A stretch of DNA of 64,000 nt, taken from the NCBI RefSeq assembly GCF_014202425.1, contig NZ_JACHGT010000003.1, forward strand, positions 372,001 through 436,000. The letters are read 5' to 3'. Of this stretch, positions 31,500-40,642 are shown piece after piece. The translations under genes and the position numbers were made by a program. Within the stretch, counting starts at the first letter, position 1, and every line of letters starts with the position of its first letter. The notes beneath the pieces were generated by a model. It saw nothing but the letters and a program-made list of their open reading frames with translations, was not told the DNA's origin and ran no database searches. Source of the DNA: Phytomonospora endophytica. Its GTDB lineage: Bacteria > Actinomycetota > Actinomycetes > Mycobacteriales > Micromonosporaceae.

Positions 31500-32594
31500 A
31501 TGACCACCACCCCCCTCCCGCACCTGACCCTCACCGGCACCCCGTACGAGAAGGGCCTGACCCACGGCCGCGCGCTCGCCGCCGACATCGCCGACAACAT
31601 CGCCCTCTACACGCGAAGACTCCACGACGACGCCGGACTCGGCGACGACGAGATCCGCGCGCGCGCCGAGGTGTTCCTGGAGGTCTTCACCAAGGCCGAC
31701 CCCGACTACCGGGCCATGATGGACGGCATCGCCGAGGGCAGCCGACAGCCGCTGACCACGATCGCGTGGCTCAACGCCCGCTACGAGGTCCTCTACAGCG
31801 CCTGGAGCGCCGCCGGCGTCGCCCACGACATCGACGAGTGCACCTCCTTCGGGATCCTGCGCGACGCCGCCACCGACGGCCGCCAGCGCATCGGCCAGAA
31901 CTGGGACTGGTTCCCCGACGTGCGCTGCGCCCTCCTGCGCGTCGAAGAGGAAGGCCGCACCATCCTCGGCTTCACCGAAGCCGGCATCGCCGGCATCAAA
32001 ATCGGCGTCAACGACGCCGGCATCGCCCTGTGCGTCAACGGACTCACCAGCGACTCCGACGACTGGACCCGCGCCGGGATCCCCTTCCACCTGCGCACCT
32101 GGCGCGCCCTGCACAGCGACACCGTCGACGAGGCCGTCGGCCACCTCACCACCGGCCTGAGCGACAAGACCGTGTCGAACTCGGCGAACTTCATGGTCGG
32201 CGGACCCGAGGCCGTCGCCGACATCGAACTGTCCCCCGTGGCCGCCAACCGCATCGACTGCCACGGCGTCCTCGTCCACGCCAACCACTTCACCGACCCC
32301 GCCTCCCTGGGCGTCACCGAGACCTGGCGCCACTGGCCGCCCACCACCTACGACCGCAACGACCGCCTCACCGAACTCCTCGGCACCGGCCCCGTCGACC
32401 CGGCCGGCATCGGCGAGCGCCTGCGCGATCACGTCAACGGCGCCAACGCCCTGTGCCGCCACCCGATCGCGACGCAGGCCCCGCACGAGCGGATCCACAC
32501 CGCGCTGTCGGTCGTGATCGACGTCGACACGCGGGAACTGGCCTACACGGCCGGACCGCCGTGCGAGTCGGAGTACACGACGGTGGCGTTGTAG
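31500..32594 (+). CDS. C45 family Ntn-hydrolase (acyl-CoA:6-APA acyltransferase-like)
   Basis: A 364-residue N-terminal-nucleophile hydrolase related to the peptidase C45 / isopenicillin N acyltransferase group, which includes carcinine hydrolases. The self-cleavage and catalytic cysteine is C114 in HDIDECTSFGILRD, so maturation would yield an approximately 12-kDa alpha chain and a 27-kDa beta chain. RIGQNWDWFPD and GIAGIKIGVNDAGIALCVNGL are typical of the beta-chain sheet. It probably hydrolyses an amide bond in a small amino-acid conjugate. Likely an operon with the upstream kinase gene. Confidence 0.88.
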   Translation: MTTTPLPHLTLTGTPYEKGLTHGRALAADIADNIALYTRRLHDDAGLGDDEIRARAEVFLEVFTKADPDYRAMMDGIAEGSRQPLTTIAWLNARYEVLYSAWSAAGVAHDIDECTSFGILRDAATDGRQRIGQNWDWFPDVRCALLRVEEEGRTILGFTEAGIAGIKIGVNDAGIALCVNGLTSDSDDWTRAGIPFHLRTWRALHSDTVDEAVGHLTTGLSDKTVSNSANFMVGGPEAVADIELSPVAANRIDCHGVLVHANHFTDPASLGVTETWRHWPPTTYDRNDRLTELLGTGPVDPAGIGERLRDHVNGANALCRHPIATQAPHERIHTALSVVIDVDTRELAYTAGPPCESEYTTVAL

Positions 32595-32761
32595 AGGACC
32601 GCTGTGGGGAAGGGTGTGGGGCGGGCGGGAGGGCTCGTGGCCTGGCGGCGCGGTGGCGGCAGAAGAGGATGCCTCCTCGCGGGTCTCTACAGGCCGCAGC
32701 TCGGCCGGGACGCCGGTGAACTCAGCGATGACCGGCGCCGTCGTCTTCCCCCGTCTTCGAC

Positions 32762-32810
32762 GCGGTCACCGGCTCCCAGCGATCCACGATCGCTGGGAGC
32801 CGGTGACCGC
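32762..32810. repeat. 23-bp perfect inverted repeat with 3-base loop
   Basis: Bases 32762-32784 are the exact reverse complement of 32788-32810 around CAC; the tip is CAGCGATC and GATCGCTG. The stem is far longer than other hairpins nearby and lacks a U-tract. It could be a terminator for the C45 gene, a REP-like element or a small RNA. Confidence 0.85.
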
Positions 32811-32834
32811 TGCGGGCTCGCGGAAGGCTCATGG

Positions 32835-32861
32835 GTGCGGGATTGGCGGGAGATCCCGCAC
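32835..32861. repeat. 9-bp inverted repeat
   Basis: GTGCGGGAT (32835-32843) and ATCCCGCAC (32853-32861) form a perfect stem with a 9-base loop, 24 bases after the large hairpin. Confidence 0.6.
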
Positions 32862-33138
32862 TCACGCCGGTCGTGAAGCCAGAGGCCGGCGCAAGACGAC
32901 GGTGGAGTCAGGCGGGGCGCTCGCCGAAAGGTCACGCGGCACAGGGCTCGTGCCCGCCGCGCACCCCACACCGATCATGGGCTCCCGGCCATGCGCGGCA
33001 CGGCGGCCGGACTAAAGGCGGCGGCCACCGGTGGACACGTCGGCACGGCGCTCAGCCGGGTCGGGGCGGGTCCGTATTCACGTGCGCGGCCGTGAAGCGG
33101 CGGCGAGAACTCACCGTCCCCGTCCCCCACACGCAAAC

Positions 33139-33175
33139 GGCGCCGGGCGGCCATCCACAGTGGCCGCCCGGCGCC
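33139..33175 (-). terminator. Terminator of the amino-sugar ABC operon
   Basis: A 15-bp perfect stem (33139-33153 with 33161-33175), loop of seven, followed on the minus strand by GTTTGC. It lies 16 bases after the last permease stop. Confidence 0.85.
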
Positions 33176-33190
33176 GCCGGGGAAGAGGAC

Positions 33191-34093
33191 CTACTTGATC
33201 GCGCCGGCGGTCAGTCCGGCCTGGATCTGGCGCTGGAAGATGACGTAGGCGACGAACGCGGGGATCATCGCGATCACCATCGAGGCCATCAGACCCGAGA
33301 AGTCGGGGTCATAGCGCTGGGACACCGCCACGCTGGCGATGCCGTCGGCGAGGAGGTTGTTGCCTTCGCCGGGCATCAGCACCTGTGGCAGAAGGAACTG
33401 GTTCCATTGCCCGATGATGTTGAAGATGGCCACCGAGACCAGTCCCGAGCGGGCCATGGGCATCATGACCTGGAAGAACAGGCGGTAGTGTCCGGCACCG
33501 TCGATCATCGCCGCTTCGGCGACTCCGTGCGGGAGGGTCTTGAAGAACGCCGCCAGGAAGAACACCGTGAACGGCAGCGAATAGGCCGTATAGACCAGGA
33601 TCAGGCCGAAGTGGGTGCCGAGCAGGCCGAGGTTGTCCACGATGAAGTAGAGCGGGACCAGGGCCAGGAAGACCGGGAACATCATTCCGGCGACGAACAT
33701 CAGGTAGAAGAACTTGTTGAGCCTGAACTCGTAGCGCGCCAGGACGTAGGCGGCCATGGAGCCCAGCAGCATGGTCAGGGCGACACCGCCGCCGACGACC
33801 AGGACGGTGTTGAGGAAGTAGTCGCCGATACCGGCCTTCTCCCAGGCGCGGGTGAAGTTCTCCCAGTGCCATTGGGAAGGCAGGCCCAGCGGGTCGGTGA
33901 AGATCTCGTCGTCGCTCTTGAACGCGGTCATCACGACCCACGCCAGGGGAACGATGATCATGATCGCCCACAAGGCGAGGAAGCCGTGGGAGAAGACGTT
34001 GAGCACGCCACCGCTCTTGGGCTGCTTGCGCGTTCCGGTGGTGGCGGTGCCCTTCTCCGGCGCGCGGGTGTCGGTCTGCATCGTGGCTCCCAT
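33191..34093 (-). CDS. ngcG: ABC sugar transporter permease, MalG/NgcG type
   Basis: A 300-residue inner-membrane permease of the carbohydrate uptake-1 family. Six helices follow a polar N-terminus of about 30 residues; the ATPase-contact EAA loop is EAAMIDGAGHYRLFFQVMMPMA. ATG at 34093 overlaps the previous stop as TGATG; another ATG at 34081 has a better ribosome site (GGGAG) and may be the true start. Last gene of the SBP-permease-permease operon. No ATPase gene is present, as in Streptomyces ngcEFG, which uses the shared ATPase MsiK. Substrate inferred as GlcNAc/chitobiose from the binding protein. Confidence 0.88.
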   Translation of the reverse strand: MGATMQTDTRAPEKGTATTGTRKQPKSGGVLNVFSHGFLALWAIMIIVPLAWVVMTAFKSDDEIFTDPLGLPSQWHWENFTRAWEKAGIGDYFLNTVLVVGGGVALTMLLGSMAAYVLARYEFRLNKFFYLMFVAGMMFPVFLALVPLYFIVDNLGLLGTHFGLILVYTAYSLPFTVFFLAAFFKTLPHGVAEAAMIDGAGHYRLFFQVMMPMARSGLVSVAIFNIIGQWNQFLLPQVLMPGEGNNLLADGIASVAVSQRYDPDFSGLMASMVIAMIPAFVAYVIFQRQIQAGLTAGAIK

Positions 34094-35019
34094 CAGTACT
34101 CGACCCGCTCACGCCGGGTTGCCCGCAGTGACACCATCACGAGCGTCAAGGTGAAGAAGAACAGCACCACGCCGACGGCACAGGCGACGGCGGCCTTGCT
34201 GCTGCTGAAGTAGTGGTACATGACGCCGCCGAGGACTTCGCTGGAGTGGTTCGGCCCGCCTTGTTCGGGGGTCATGACGAACACCAGCGCGAAGGCGTCG
34301 AGGGCGATGATGCCCAGGTAGATCCAGGCGGTCTGCACCGACTCGAACAGCAGGGGCAGGGTGACCTTGAAGAAGGTCTGGACCCGGCTGGCGCCGTCGA
34401 GCATGCTGGCCTCGTAGATCTCGGTGGGGATGGAGCTCATCGCCGCCGAGAAGTAGACGAGGTAGAAACCCACCGAGCTCCAGATCATGACGAGCATGAC
34501 CAGCAGGAGCACGATGTCGGGGTCGGAGAGCCAGCCGCTGGGCTTGGTCGGGATGCCGACCAGGGCCAGGATGCTGTTGAGGAAGCCGTATTCGTCGGAA
34601 CGGAAGATCGCGCCCCACAGCACGCCCACGACGGTCACCGAGAGGACCTGTGGGAAGAAGAACACGATCTTGTAGAACTTCGATCCGCCGACTCCGCGGA
34701 TACGGCTTCCCCTGCTGCGTCCGCCCACGTTGAGCATGAACGCGAAGAACAGGGCAAGGGCGATGACGATCACGGGCATCGCGATGAGCAGGAAGGCGTT
34801 GTGTTTCAACGCCGGGATCAGGTACACCGAGTACAACTCGTTGGTGAACAGTCGCTTGAAGTTGTCCAGGCCGACGAACTTGTAGTTGGGGTTGGTCCCC
34901 GTCCAGTTCGTCATCGAGTAGTAGAACGCCTGGAGGAACGGCGAGATCACCATGATGGCGTAGAGCGCCACCGGCAGCACCAGAAACGACGTGATGAACA
35001 GGCCTTTGCGTTGCTTCAT
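34093..35019 (-). CDS. ngcF: ABC sugar transporter permease, MalF/NgcF type
   Basis: A 308-residue permease with six to seven helices, starting MKQRKGLFITSFLVLPVALYA. The EAA-like loop is EASMLDGASRVQTFFKVTLPLL. It lies 39 bases after the binding protein gene and is coupled to the next permease by TGATG. It forms the membrane channel with its partner for import of an amino sugar or disaccharide. Confidence 0.9.
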   Translation of the reverse strand: MKQRKGLFITSFLVLPVALYAIMVISPFLQAFYYSMTNWTGTNPNYKFVGLDNFKRLFTNELYSVYLIPALKHNAFLLIAMPVIVIALALFFAFMLNVGGRSRGSRIRGVGGSKFYKIVFFFPQVLSVTVVGVLWGAIFRSDEYGFLNSILALVGIPTKPSGWLSDPDIVLLLVMLVMIWSSVGFYLVYFSAAMSSIPTEIYEASMLDGASRVQTFFKVTLPLLFESVQTAWIYLGIIALDAFALVFVMTPEQGGPNHSSEVLGGVMYHYFSSSKAAVACAVGVVLFFFTLTLVMVSLRATRRERVEY

Positions 35020-35058
35020 GACCGTCTTCGTCCTTAAGCCCTTGTCCTCTTCGCTGAC

Positions 35059-36510
35059 CTAGCGCTTCTGCTTCTCGATGGAGTCGTCGGAGGCGATGGC
35101 GTCGGCGCCCTTCTGGCAGGCCTCGACGAACTCCGCGGCGTTCTTGGCGTTGGACATCAGCTCACCGAGGGCCGGGCCCCAGATGCCGTCGCCGAACTGC
35201 GGGTACCAGTCGCCGATCATCGCCTGGAAGGCGAAGTCGCCGTTGGACTCCAGCAGGCCGACCATGGACTTCAGGCCGGGCTTGTCCTCCAGCGGGAGGC
35301 CTTCCTTGGCGCCCTTGACGACCGTCGGGGTACCGGCGTCGGCACCGAAGGCCTCACGGCCCTTGGCCGACAGCATGACGCGGAGCCATTCCAGGCCGCC
35401 CTGGACGTTCTTGCCGTCGGCGGGAACGGCGTAGCCTTCGCCGGCACCGGCGTTGATGGCCTGGGGGTTGACCGAGCCGTCGAGCGGCGGCACGGCCATC
35501 AGGCGCATCTCGAACTCCTTCTTGAGGATGTCCTTCTCCTCGTTCTCCAGCCAGCCGCCGACCGGGATGAACGCCGCGTCCTGCTTGACCCAGCGGGCCT
35601 GCGACTGGCGGTGGTCGAGGCCTTCGGAGCCACCGAGGATGAAGCCCTGCTTCTTGAGGCTGTAGAGGGCCTCGGCGGCGGCGAGCACCGACGGGTGGTT
35701 CCACGCGTCGGGCTCAAGGTTGTCGATGTTCTTGATGACGTCGGTGCCGCCGTGGCGGCAGGCGAGCGTCACGAACATGTCGCGGATGTAGTAGGTGTGC
35801 ACGCCGGTGTAGGTGAAGGGGGCGACGCCGTCCTTCTTGATCTGCGCGCACAGGGTCATCAGCTCGGCCCACGTGGTGGGGACGGTCCACTTCTTCTCGT
35901 CGAAGAGCTGCTGGGAGTACCACAGGCCCCACATGGAGTAGGTGTACTTCAGCACGAAGAACTTCGAGGAGCCGTCGGTGGTCTTGAAGGTCCCCGACTC
36001 GACGACGCCCGGGTACAGGATGTCCTTGATCTTGACGTTGGGGTCGTCAAGGGTCGGGGCGTCCAGCAGGGGCTGCAGGTCGTGGTACTGGTTGTTGGCG
36101 ATGAGCTCGCCGTGGGGGATCTTGTTGGCGCCCTCGTTCTGCAGGATGTCCGGCGGGGTCTTGCCCTGGAAGCGCGGGGCGAGCTCGGCGCGGAGGTCCT
36201 CGATGGCGTTGATGGTGACGACGGCCTCGGGGAAGTTGGTGTTGTACACCGTCTTCTGCTTCTCGGCGTAGTCCTTGCCGAACCCGCCGGGGAAGATGAC
36301 GACCTCAAGGGGCTTCTTGGGGTCGACGCCGAAGGGGTTCTTGGCGTCGCCGCTGGCCTCGACGTCGTCGCCGCCGTCGTCGCCTCCGGAGGCGCAGGCG
36401 CTGAGCAGGCCTACGGCGGGGACGGCGAGGAGGCCGAGGGCCGCCGAGGTCTTGAGGACGGAGCGGCGGGTGAGGTCGCCGGCCTCGTTGGGGGTGGTTT
36501 CAGATGCCAT
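35059..36510 (-). CDS. ngcE: NgcE-type sugar-binding lipoprotein (GlcNAc/diacetylchitobiose)
   Basis: A 483-residue extracytoplasmic binding protein. A twin-arginine-like leader TRRSVLKTSAALGLLAV ends in lipobox LLSAC, so C39 is probably lipidated after Tat or Sec export. The mature part has the NgcE pattern: NPFGVDPKKPLEVVIFPGGFGKDYAEKQ, QNEGANKIP and GGWLENEEKDILKKEFEMRLM. NgcE proteins bind N-acetylglucosamine and chitobiose. It heads an operon with two permeases and lies after the SIS gene. It is paralogous to the orphan binding protein at 42512-43945. Confidence 0.9.
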   Translation of the reverse strand: MASETTPNEAGDLTRRSVLKTSAALGLLAVPAVGLLSACASGGDDGGDDVEASGDAKNPFGVDPKKPLEVVIFPGGFGKDYAEKQKTVYNTNFPEAVVTINAIEDLRAELAPRFQGKTPPDILQNEGANKIPHGELIANNQYHDLQPLLDAPTLDDPNVKIKDILYPGVVESGTFKTTDGSSKFFVLKYTYSMWGLWYSQQLFDEKKWTVPTTWAELMTLCAQIKKDGVAPFTYTGVHTYYIRDMFVTLACRHGGTDVIKNIDNLEPDAWNHPSVLAAAEALYSLKKQGFILGGSEGLDHRQSQARWVKQDAAFIPVGGWLENEEKDILKKEFEMRLMAVPPLDGSVNPQAINAGAGEGYAVPADGKNVQGGLEWLRVMLSAKGREAFGADAGTPTVVKGAKEGLPLEDKPGLKSMVGLLESNGDFAFQAMIGDWYPQFGDGIWGPALGELMSNAKNAAEFVEACQKGADAIASDDSIEKQKR

Positions 36511-36534
36511 GGTGTTGTCTCTCCTGGGTTCGGG

Positions 36535-37287
36535 TCACGCGGTGCGCCGGATGCGTCCGGCGTACCGCGACTCGAGGGTGTTGTTGTGGGCGTCCCCTTC
36601 GGGGACGTTCGCGGATAGGTACACGGGTGGCACCTCACCGCCGTCGAGCTGTCGCCGCACGACTTCGGCGACGACCATCTGCGCGAGCAGCGCCGCGCTG
36701 ATGGAGGAGGCGGCGCAGACCGCACCGCCGGTGGGCAGTGGCAGTAGCGCGTCGCCGTACGGAGCGCAGTTGTCGAGCACTACGTCGGCGATGTCGAGCA
36801 GTCGTTTGCCCGAGGGGTGCCGCGGGGGGACCTTGGCACTGTGGTCGGTGGACGTGATCGCGATCAGCGGGTGGCCGTGTTCGGCGACGGTGAGCGCGAA
36901 TTCGACGATGGAGCCGTTGATGCCCGACTGGGAGGCGATGACGAAGACGTCGCCGTGGCGGGCGCCGGTGAGGGTGTAGAGCTCGCGGGCGTAGGCGGGG
37001 TCGCGTTCGAGGAGGCCGCCGTCGAGGATGGCGGCGGGGTGTCCGCCGAGGAGGACCAGGTCGCGGAGGGCGACGCGGTTGGTGGGGACGAGTCCGCCGG
37101 CGCGTCCGGCGAGTTCCATGGCGAGGGCTTCGGAGTGGCCGGTGCCGAAGACCTGGAGGACGCCGTCGTCGCTCAGGGAGGCGCTGATGAGTTCGGCGGC
37201 CTGGGAGACCTTGTCGGTCTGGGTGGCGATGACGGTCTTGAGGACCTTGTCGAGTGCCTCGACGTAGGCGTTGGCGTCGACGCTCAT
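36535..37287 (-). CDS. SIS-domain sugar-phosphate isomerase-like protein (UPF0309 type)
   Basis: A 250-residue cytoplasmic protein with a single SIS domain. The phospho-sugar loop is VFGTGHSEALAMELAGRAGG (about residues 46-65) and VIASQSGINGSIVEFA marks the second half. UPF0309/PhoSIS proteins are found beside amino-sugar transport genes and are presumed isomerases or deaminases for sugar phosphates. It lies 24 bases upstream of ngcE in the same direction and 63 bases after the RpiR gene, so one operon rpiR-SIS-ngcEFG is likely. Confidence 0.85.
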   Translation of the reverse strand: MSVDANAYVEALDKVLKTVIATQTDKVSQAAELISASLSDDGVLQVFGTGHSEALAMELAGRAGGLVPTNRVALRDLVLLGGHPAAILDGGLLERDPAYARELYTLTGARHGDVFVIASQSGINGSIVEFALTVAEHGHPLIAITSTDHSAKVPPRHPSGKRLLDIADVVLDNCAPYGDALLPLPTGGAVCAASSISAALLAQMVVAEVVRRQLDGGEVPPVYLSANVPEGDAHNNTLESRYAGRIRRTA

Positions 37288-37350
37288 GGGCGGGGCTCCT
37301 CTTCTGGTCGAGGGGGGTGGGGTGTGGGGGTCGTTGAACGTTACAGATAC

Positions 37351-38319
37351 CTAAGAGTTGTCTTGCACGGGGTCCCGCGGTGTCGGTGGGTCTCCGTTGA
37401 GGGGCCGGTCGGTGCGGTGCGCGGCGACGGCGCGCGAGGTGGAGGCGAAGAAGGTGTTGGTGCGCCGGAAGGTGCGCTGGGCGACGGCGACGTAGAGCAG
37501 GTCGAGGACGAGCAGCTGCGAGTGGCGGGCGGCCAGGACGTCGGCGCGGAAGCTGCGGGCCTGGGTGCAGGTGGTGAGCACGATGTCGGCGACGTCGGTG
37601 ATGGGCGCGGCGAGGTAGCTGGTGACGGCGATGGTGAGGGCGCCGTGGCTGGAGGCTTCGGCGAGCATCTCGATGGTCTCGACGGTGGAGCCGGAGTGGG
37701 AGACGGCGATGGCGACGTCGCCTTCGCCGAGGAGGGCGGCGCTGGTGAGTCCGTCGTGGACTTCGCGCCAGGCCCAGATGGGGATGCCGATGCGGTGGAG
37801 GCCCGATTGGAGTTCGGCGCCGACGAGGGCGCTGCCGCCGATGCCGTAGACGTCGACGCGGCCGGCGCGGCTGATGGCGTCGGCGGCGCTGGCCACGGCG
37901 GTGATGTCGATGAGGGCGGCGGTGTCCTGGAGGCTGGCGACGCCGGCGGCGAGGATGTTGCCCAAGACGAGGTCGAGGGGGTCTTCGGGGGCGATCTCGC
38001 GGCCGATGTCGACGGTCCAGCCGTTGGAGGCGGCGGCGCGGCCGGAGGCGGTGGCGATGGCCACGCGCAGGGCGGCGTATCCGTCGAAGCCCAGCGCCCG
38101 GCAGAAGCGGGTGATGGTGGCCGGTGAGGTGCCGGAGCGTTCGGCGAGTTCGACGATGGTGCTGCGAGCGGCGCCTGCGGGGTCGGCGAGTACTTGTTCG
38201 GCGACTTTGCGCAGGGCTCCGGTGAGTTCGTGCTGAGCGGTGCGGATGCGGACCAGCACGCCGCCGGTGGGGTCGTCGGCCGTGGTGGCCGGACCCGCTT
38301 CGGTTTCGTGCTCGGTCAT
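37351..38319 (-). CDS. RpiR/MurR family transcriptional regulator
   Basis: A 322-residue regulator with an N-terminal helix-turn-helix_6 (STIVELAERSGTSPATITRFCRALGFDGYAALR) and a C-terminal SIS domain (RVDVYGIGGSALVGAELQSGLHRIG; AVSHSGSTVETIEML) that senses a sugar phosphate. ATG at 38319 follows AAAGGAG by 11 bases; a TTG closer to the site is less plausible. First gene of the amino-sugar operon, so it probably controls it in response to GlcNAc-6-P, MurNAc-6-P or a similar ligand. Confidence 0.9.
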   Translation of the reverse strand: MTEHETEAGPATTADDPTGGVLVRIRTAQHELTGALRKVAEQVLADPAGAARSTIVELAERSGTSPATITRFCRALGFDGYAALRVAIATASGRAAASNGWTVDIGREIAPEDPLDLVLGNILAAGVASLQDTAALIDITAVASAADAISRAGRVDVYGIGGSALVGAELQSGLHRIGIPIWAWREVHDGLTSAALLGEGDVAIAVSHSGSTVETIEMLAEASSHGALTIAVTSYLAAPITDVADIVLTTCTQARSFRADVLAARHSQLLVLDLLYVAVAQRTFRRTNTFFASTSRAVAAHRTDRPLNGDPPTPRDPVQDNS

Positions 38320-38369
38320 GGTGTGCAACGCTCCTTTGCGCCTTGCCGGTGACGTGAAGCACGATCCGG

Positions 38370-38450
38370 CTTGAGAAGAACTTTTACCTTCTTGAGGCGA
38401 TCGTCAATAGCGGGCGGGAAATCTTTTCACAGCCGAGACTTTTCGTAACG
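38370..38450. promoter_or_regulatory. Candidate RpiR-regulated promoter region
   Basis: AT-richer DNA upstream of the rpiR gene contains an inverted repeat AGAAG (38374-38378) and CTTCT (38388-38392), plus three direct CTTTT elements at 38381, 38423 and 38439. On the minus strand these read GTAAAAG, GTGAAAAG and ACGAAAAG. They could be operators for the regulator; no published consensus was matched. Confidence 0.35.
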
Positions 38451-38549
38451 GTGCGTTCATGCGCTCGTCACTGATCGCCGAACAGTTCGTGTCGATTGTG
38501 GTCTGGGCGATTACCGAGGTCAGCCCACGGGCCATCACCGTCGGCAGGA

Positions 38550-38567
38550 AGTAAGGTGCGCCTTACT
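38550..38567. promoter_or_regulatory. DtxR/IdeR-type iron box
   Basis: AGTAAGG (38550-38556) and CCTTACT (38561-38567) form a perfect inverted repeat around TGCG. The TAAGGT-N2-GCCTTA core fits the iron box of DtxR/IdeR/DmdR regulators. It lies 33 bases upstream of the first codon of the siderophore permease operon. Confidence 0.85.
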
Positions 38568-38600
38568 GGATCTGGCCGGCGGCGAAAAAAGGAGTTACCA

Positions 38601-39596
38601 ATGCCCGGTGCACGGCGTGGTGCCCTGCTGCTGTCGGCATCGGTTCTACTGCTCGCCGTGGTCGTTCTGTCACTGACCGTGGGTGCCCGGGCGATAAATC
38701 CGCTCAACGCGCTGGCGGCCCTGTTCGACCCGGACGCTCCCGACGCCGAGGTGATCCGCTCGCTGCGGGTGCCGCGCACCGTCGTGGGTCTCGTCGTCGG
38801 CGCGGGCCTGGCCGTGGCGGGCGTGATCATGCAGGCCCTGACGCGCAACCCGCTCGCCGACCCGCGGATCCTGGGCGTGTCGGCCGGGGCGAGTCTCGGA
38901 GTGGTCCTGGCGATGTCGGTGTTCGGGCTGAGCCTGCTCACCCAGTACGTCTGGTTCGGCATCGCCGGGGCACTGGTGGCCGGGATGGCCGGTTACCTCG
39001 TCGCCGCGCGGTCCCGCGACGGGGCCAGCCCGGTGACGCTGGCCCTGGCCGGTGCCGCCCTCGACGCCTCCATCGGCGGCGCGGTCTACGCGATCCTCGC
39101 CGCCAGCGCCACGACCTTCGACGGCTACCGCTTCTGGGTCGCGGGTTCCCTGGCCGGCCGGACCCCGCAGATCGCGTTGCAGGTCGCGCCGTTCCTCATC
39201 GCCGGGCTGCTGCTGGCGGCCTGGCTCGCGCGCGGACTCGACGCCCTCGTCCTCGGCGGTGACATGGCCGCGGGCCTCGGCCACAAAGTCGCCCGCGTCC
39301 GCCTCGCCGGGGCCTTCGCCGTGGCGCTGCTGACCGGCGCGGCGGTCGCCGCGGCCGGACCGATCGGGTTCATCGGCCTGGCCATTCCGCACCTGGCCCG
39401 CGCCCTCGTCGGCGGCGCCCACCGGTGGATCCTGGCCCTGTCGCTGATCCTCGGGCCGGTGATGCTGCTGTCGGCCGACGTCATCGGCCGGGTCGTCCTG
39501 CCCACCGGCGAGGTCCCGGCCGGGATCGTCACCGCCGTCATCGGCGCGCCACTGCTGATCGTCCTGGTCCGCCGGGCACGGCTGGTCGCCGCGTGA
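38601..39596 (+). CDS. FecCD-family iron-siderophore permease 1
   Basis: A 331-residue polytopic permease of the BtuC/FecCD family with about nine to ten helices. Family motifs: RVPRTVVGLVVGAGLAVAGVIMQALTRNPLADPRILGVSAGAS and FIGLAIPHLARALVG. ATG at 38601 is preceded by AAAAAAGGAG, an unusually strong ribosome site for this window. It heads the four-gene operon permease 1, permease 2, ATPase, binding protein under an iron box, so expression should rise in iron limitation. Confidence 0.94.
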   Translation: MPGARRGALLLSASVLLLAVVVLSLTVGARAINPLNALAALFDPDAPDAEVIRSLRVPRTVVGLVVGAGLAVAGVIMQALTRNPLADPRILGVSAGASLGVVLAMSVFGLSLLTQYVWFGIAGALVAGMAGYLVAARSRDGASPVTLALAGAALDASIGGAVYAILAASATTFDGYRFWVAGSLAGRTPQIALQVAPFLIAGLLLAAWLARGLDALVLGGDMAAGLGHKVARVRLAGAFAVALLTGAAVAAAGPIGFIGLAIPHLARALVGGAHRWILALSLILGPVMLLSADVIGRVVLPTGEVPAGIVTAVIGAPLLIVLVRRARLVAA

Positions 39597-40642
39597 GCGC
39601 CCCTACGCTGCGCCCCACCGGCCGCACGCTCATCCGCGTGTCGGGCGCCTCCTTCCTGCTGCGCCGACGATCCATCGCGGTGACCATGCTGCTCTTGGCC
39701 GCGCTCGCCGCGGCCGTGGCCGCGTCGCTGTCGTTCGGGCGGACCTTCGTGGCCTTCCCCGACGTCCTCGACACCGTCTTGGGTGCCGACACCGGCTACC
39801 AGGTCACCGTCAACACCCTCCGCCTGCCGCGCACGGTCCTGGCCGTCGTGGCAGGGGCGGCCTTCGGGCTGGCCGGGTCGCTCATCCAGTCGGTGGCCCG
39901 CAACCCGCTGGCCAGTCCCGACGTCATCGGCGTCACCCAGGGCGCCGGGCTGGCCGCCACGATCGCGCTCACCGGCGGCCTGGGCATAGGCGTCCTGGTC
40001 GGTTCCAGCCTCGCCGGGGCACTCCTCGCCGCGCTGCTGGTCTTCGCGATAGCCGGGCGCGGCGGGATGGGCGCCAACCGCTTCGTCCTGGCCGGGATCG
40101 CCGTGGCCGTGGCCTTGCGGGCCGTCACCCAGATGTTCCTCATCAGCGCCGACGCCATCGACGCCCAGCGCGCCCAGATCTGGATCATCGGCACCTTGAG
40201 CGGACGCGGCTGGAACGAGACGGCCATGATCGCCGCGGCGATCACCGTGCTCCTCCCGGCACTGCTGTGGGCGTCGTCGGCGATGAACTCCACCGCCCTC
40301 GACGACGACACCGCCCGCGGCCTCGGCGTCCACGTCACCCGCCGCCGCGTCGGCCTGGCCGCCATCGGCATCGCCCTGGCCGCGGTGGCCACCGCCAACG
40401 TCGGCGCCATCGAATTCGTCGCCCTCGTCGCCCCGCAGGTCGCCCGGCGCCTGACTCGCACCGAACGCCCGCCCCTGCTCACCGCGGCCCTCACCGGGGC
40501 GCTGCTGACGGTCGTCGCCGATCTCCTCGGCCGCAACCTCTTCGCCACTCCCCTGCCCGCCGGTGTCGTCACCGCCGTCCTGGGCGGCCCCTACCTGATC
40601 CTGCTGCTGATCCGCCGTGGAGCGAAAGGCACGTCCACATGA
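39593..40642 (+). CDS. FecCD-family iron-siderophore permease 2
   Basis: A 349-residue FecCD permease, partner of the upstream gene in a heterodimeric channel. Motifs: RLPRTVLAVVAGAAFGLAGSLIQSVARNPLASPDVIGVTQGAG and EFVALVAPQVARRLTRTE. The GTG start at 39593 overlaps the previous TGA as GTGA, giving translational coupling; no separate ribosome site is needed. Helices number nine to ten. Confidence 0.93.
   Translation: MSAPTLRPTGRTLIRVSGASFLLRRRSIAVTMLLLAALAAAVAASLSFGRTFVAFPDVLDTVLGADTGYQVTVNTLRLPRTVLAVVAGAAFGLAGSLIQSVARNPLASPDVIGVTQGAGLAATIALTGGLGIGVLVGSSLAGALLAALLVFAIAGRGGMGANRFVLAGIAVAVALRAVTQMFLISADAIDAQRAQIWIIGTLSGRGWNETAMIAAAITVLLPALLWASSAMNSTALDDDTARGLGVHVTRRRVGLAAIGIALAAVATANVGAIEFVALVAPQVARRLTRTERPPLLTAALTGALLTVVADLLGRNLFATPLPAGVVTAVLGGPYLILLLIRRGAKGTST

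Larger units (their letters stand above)
32595..33190. other. 600-bp intergenic region with strong hairpins
   Basis: No gene could be supported. It contains a 23-bp perfect inverted repeat (32762-32810), a second 9-bp stem (32835-32861), a CGTCGTCTT-related segment on each side of the main hairpin in opposite orientation (about 32740 and 32895), and the ABC operon terminator at its right end. Confidence 0.7.

Noticed and set aside
32687-33010. Short open frames in the gap after the C45 gene
   Set aside because: They run through the large hairpin and are Arg/Ser/Pro-rich without start signals.
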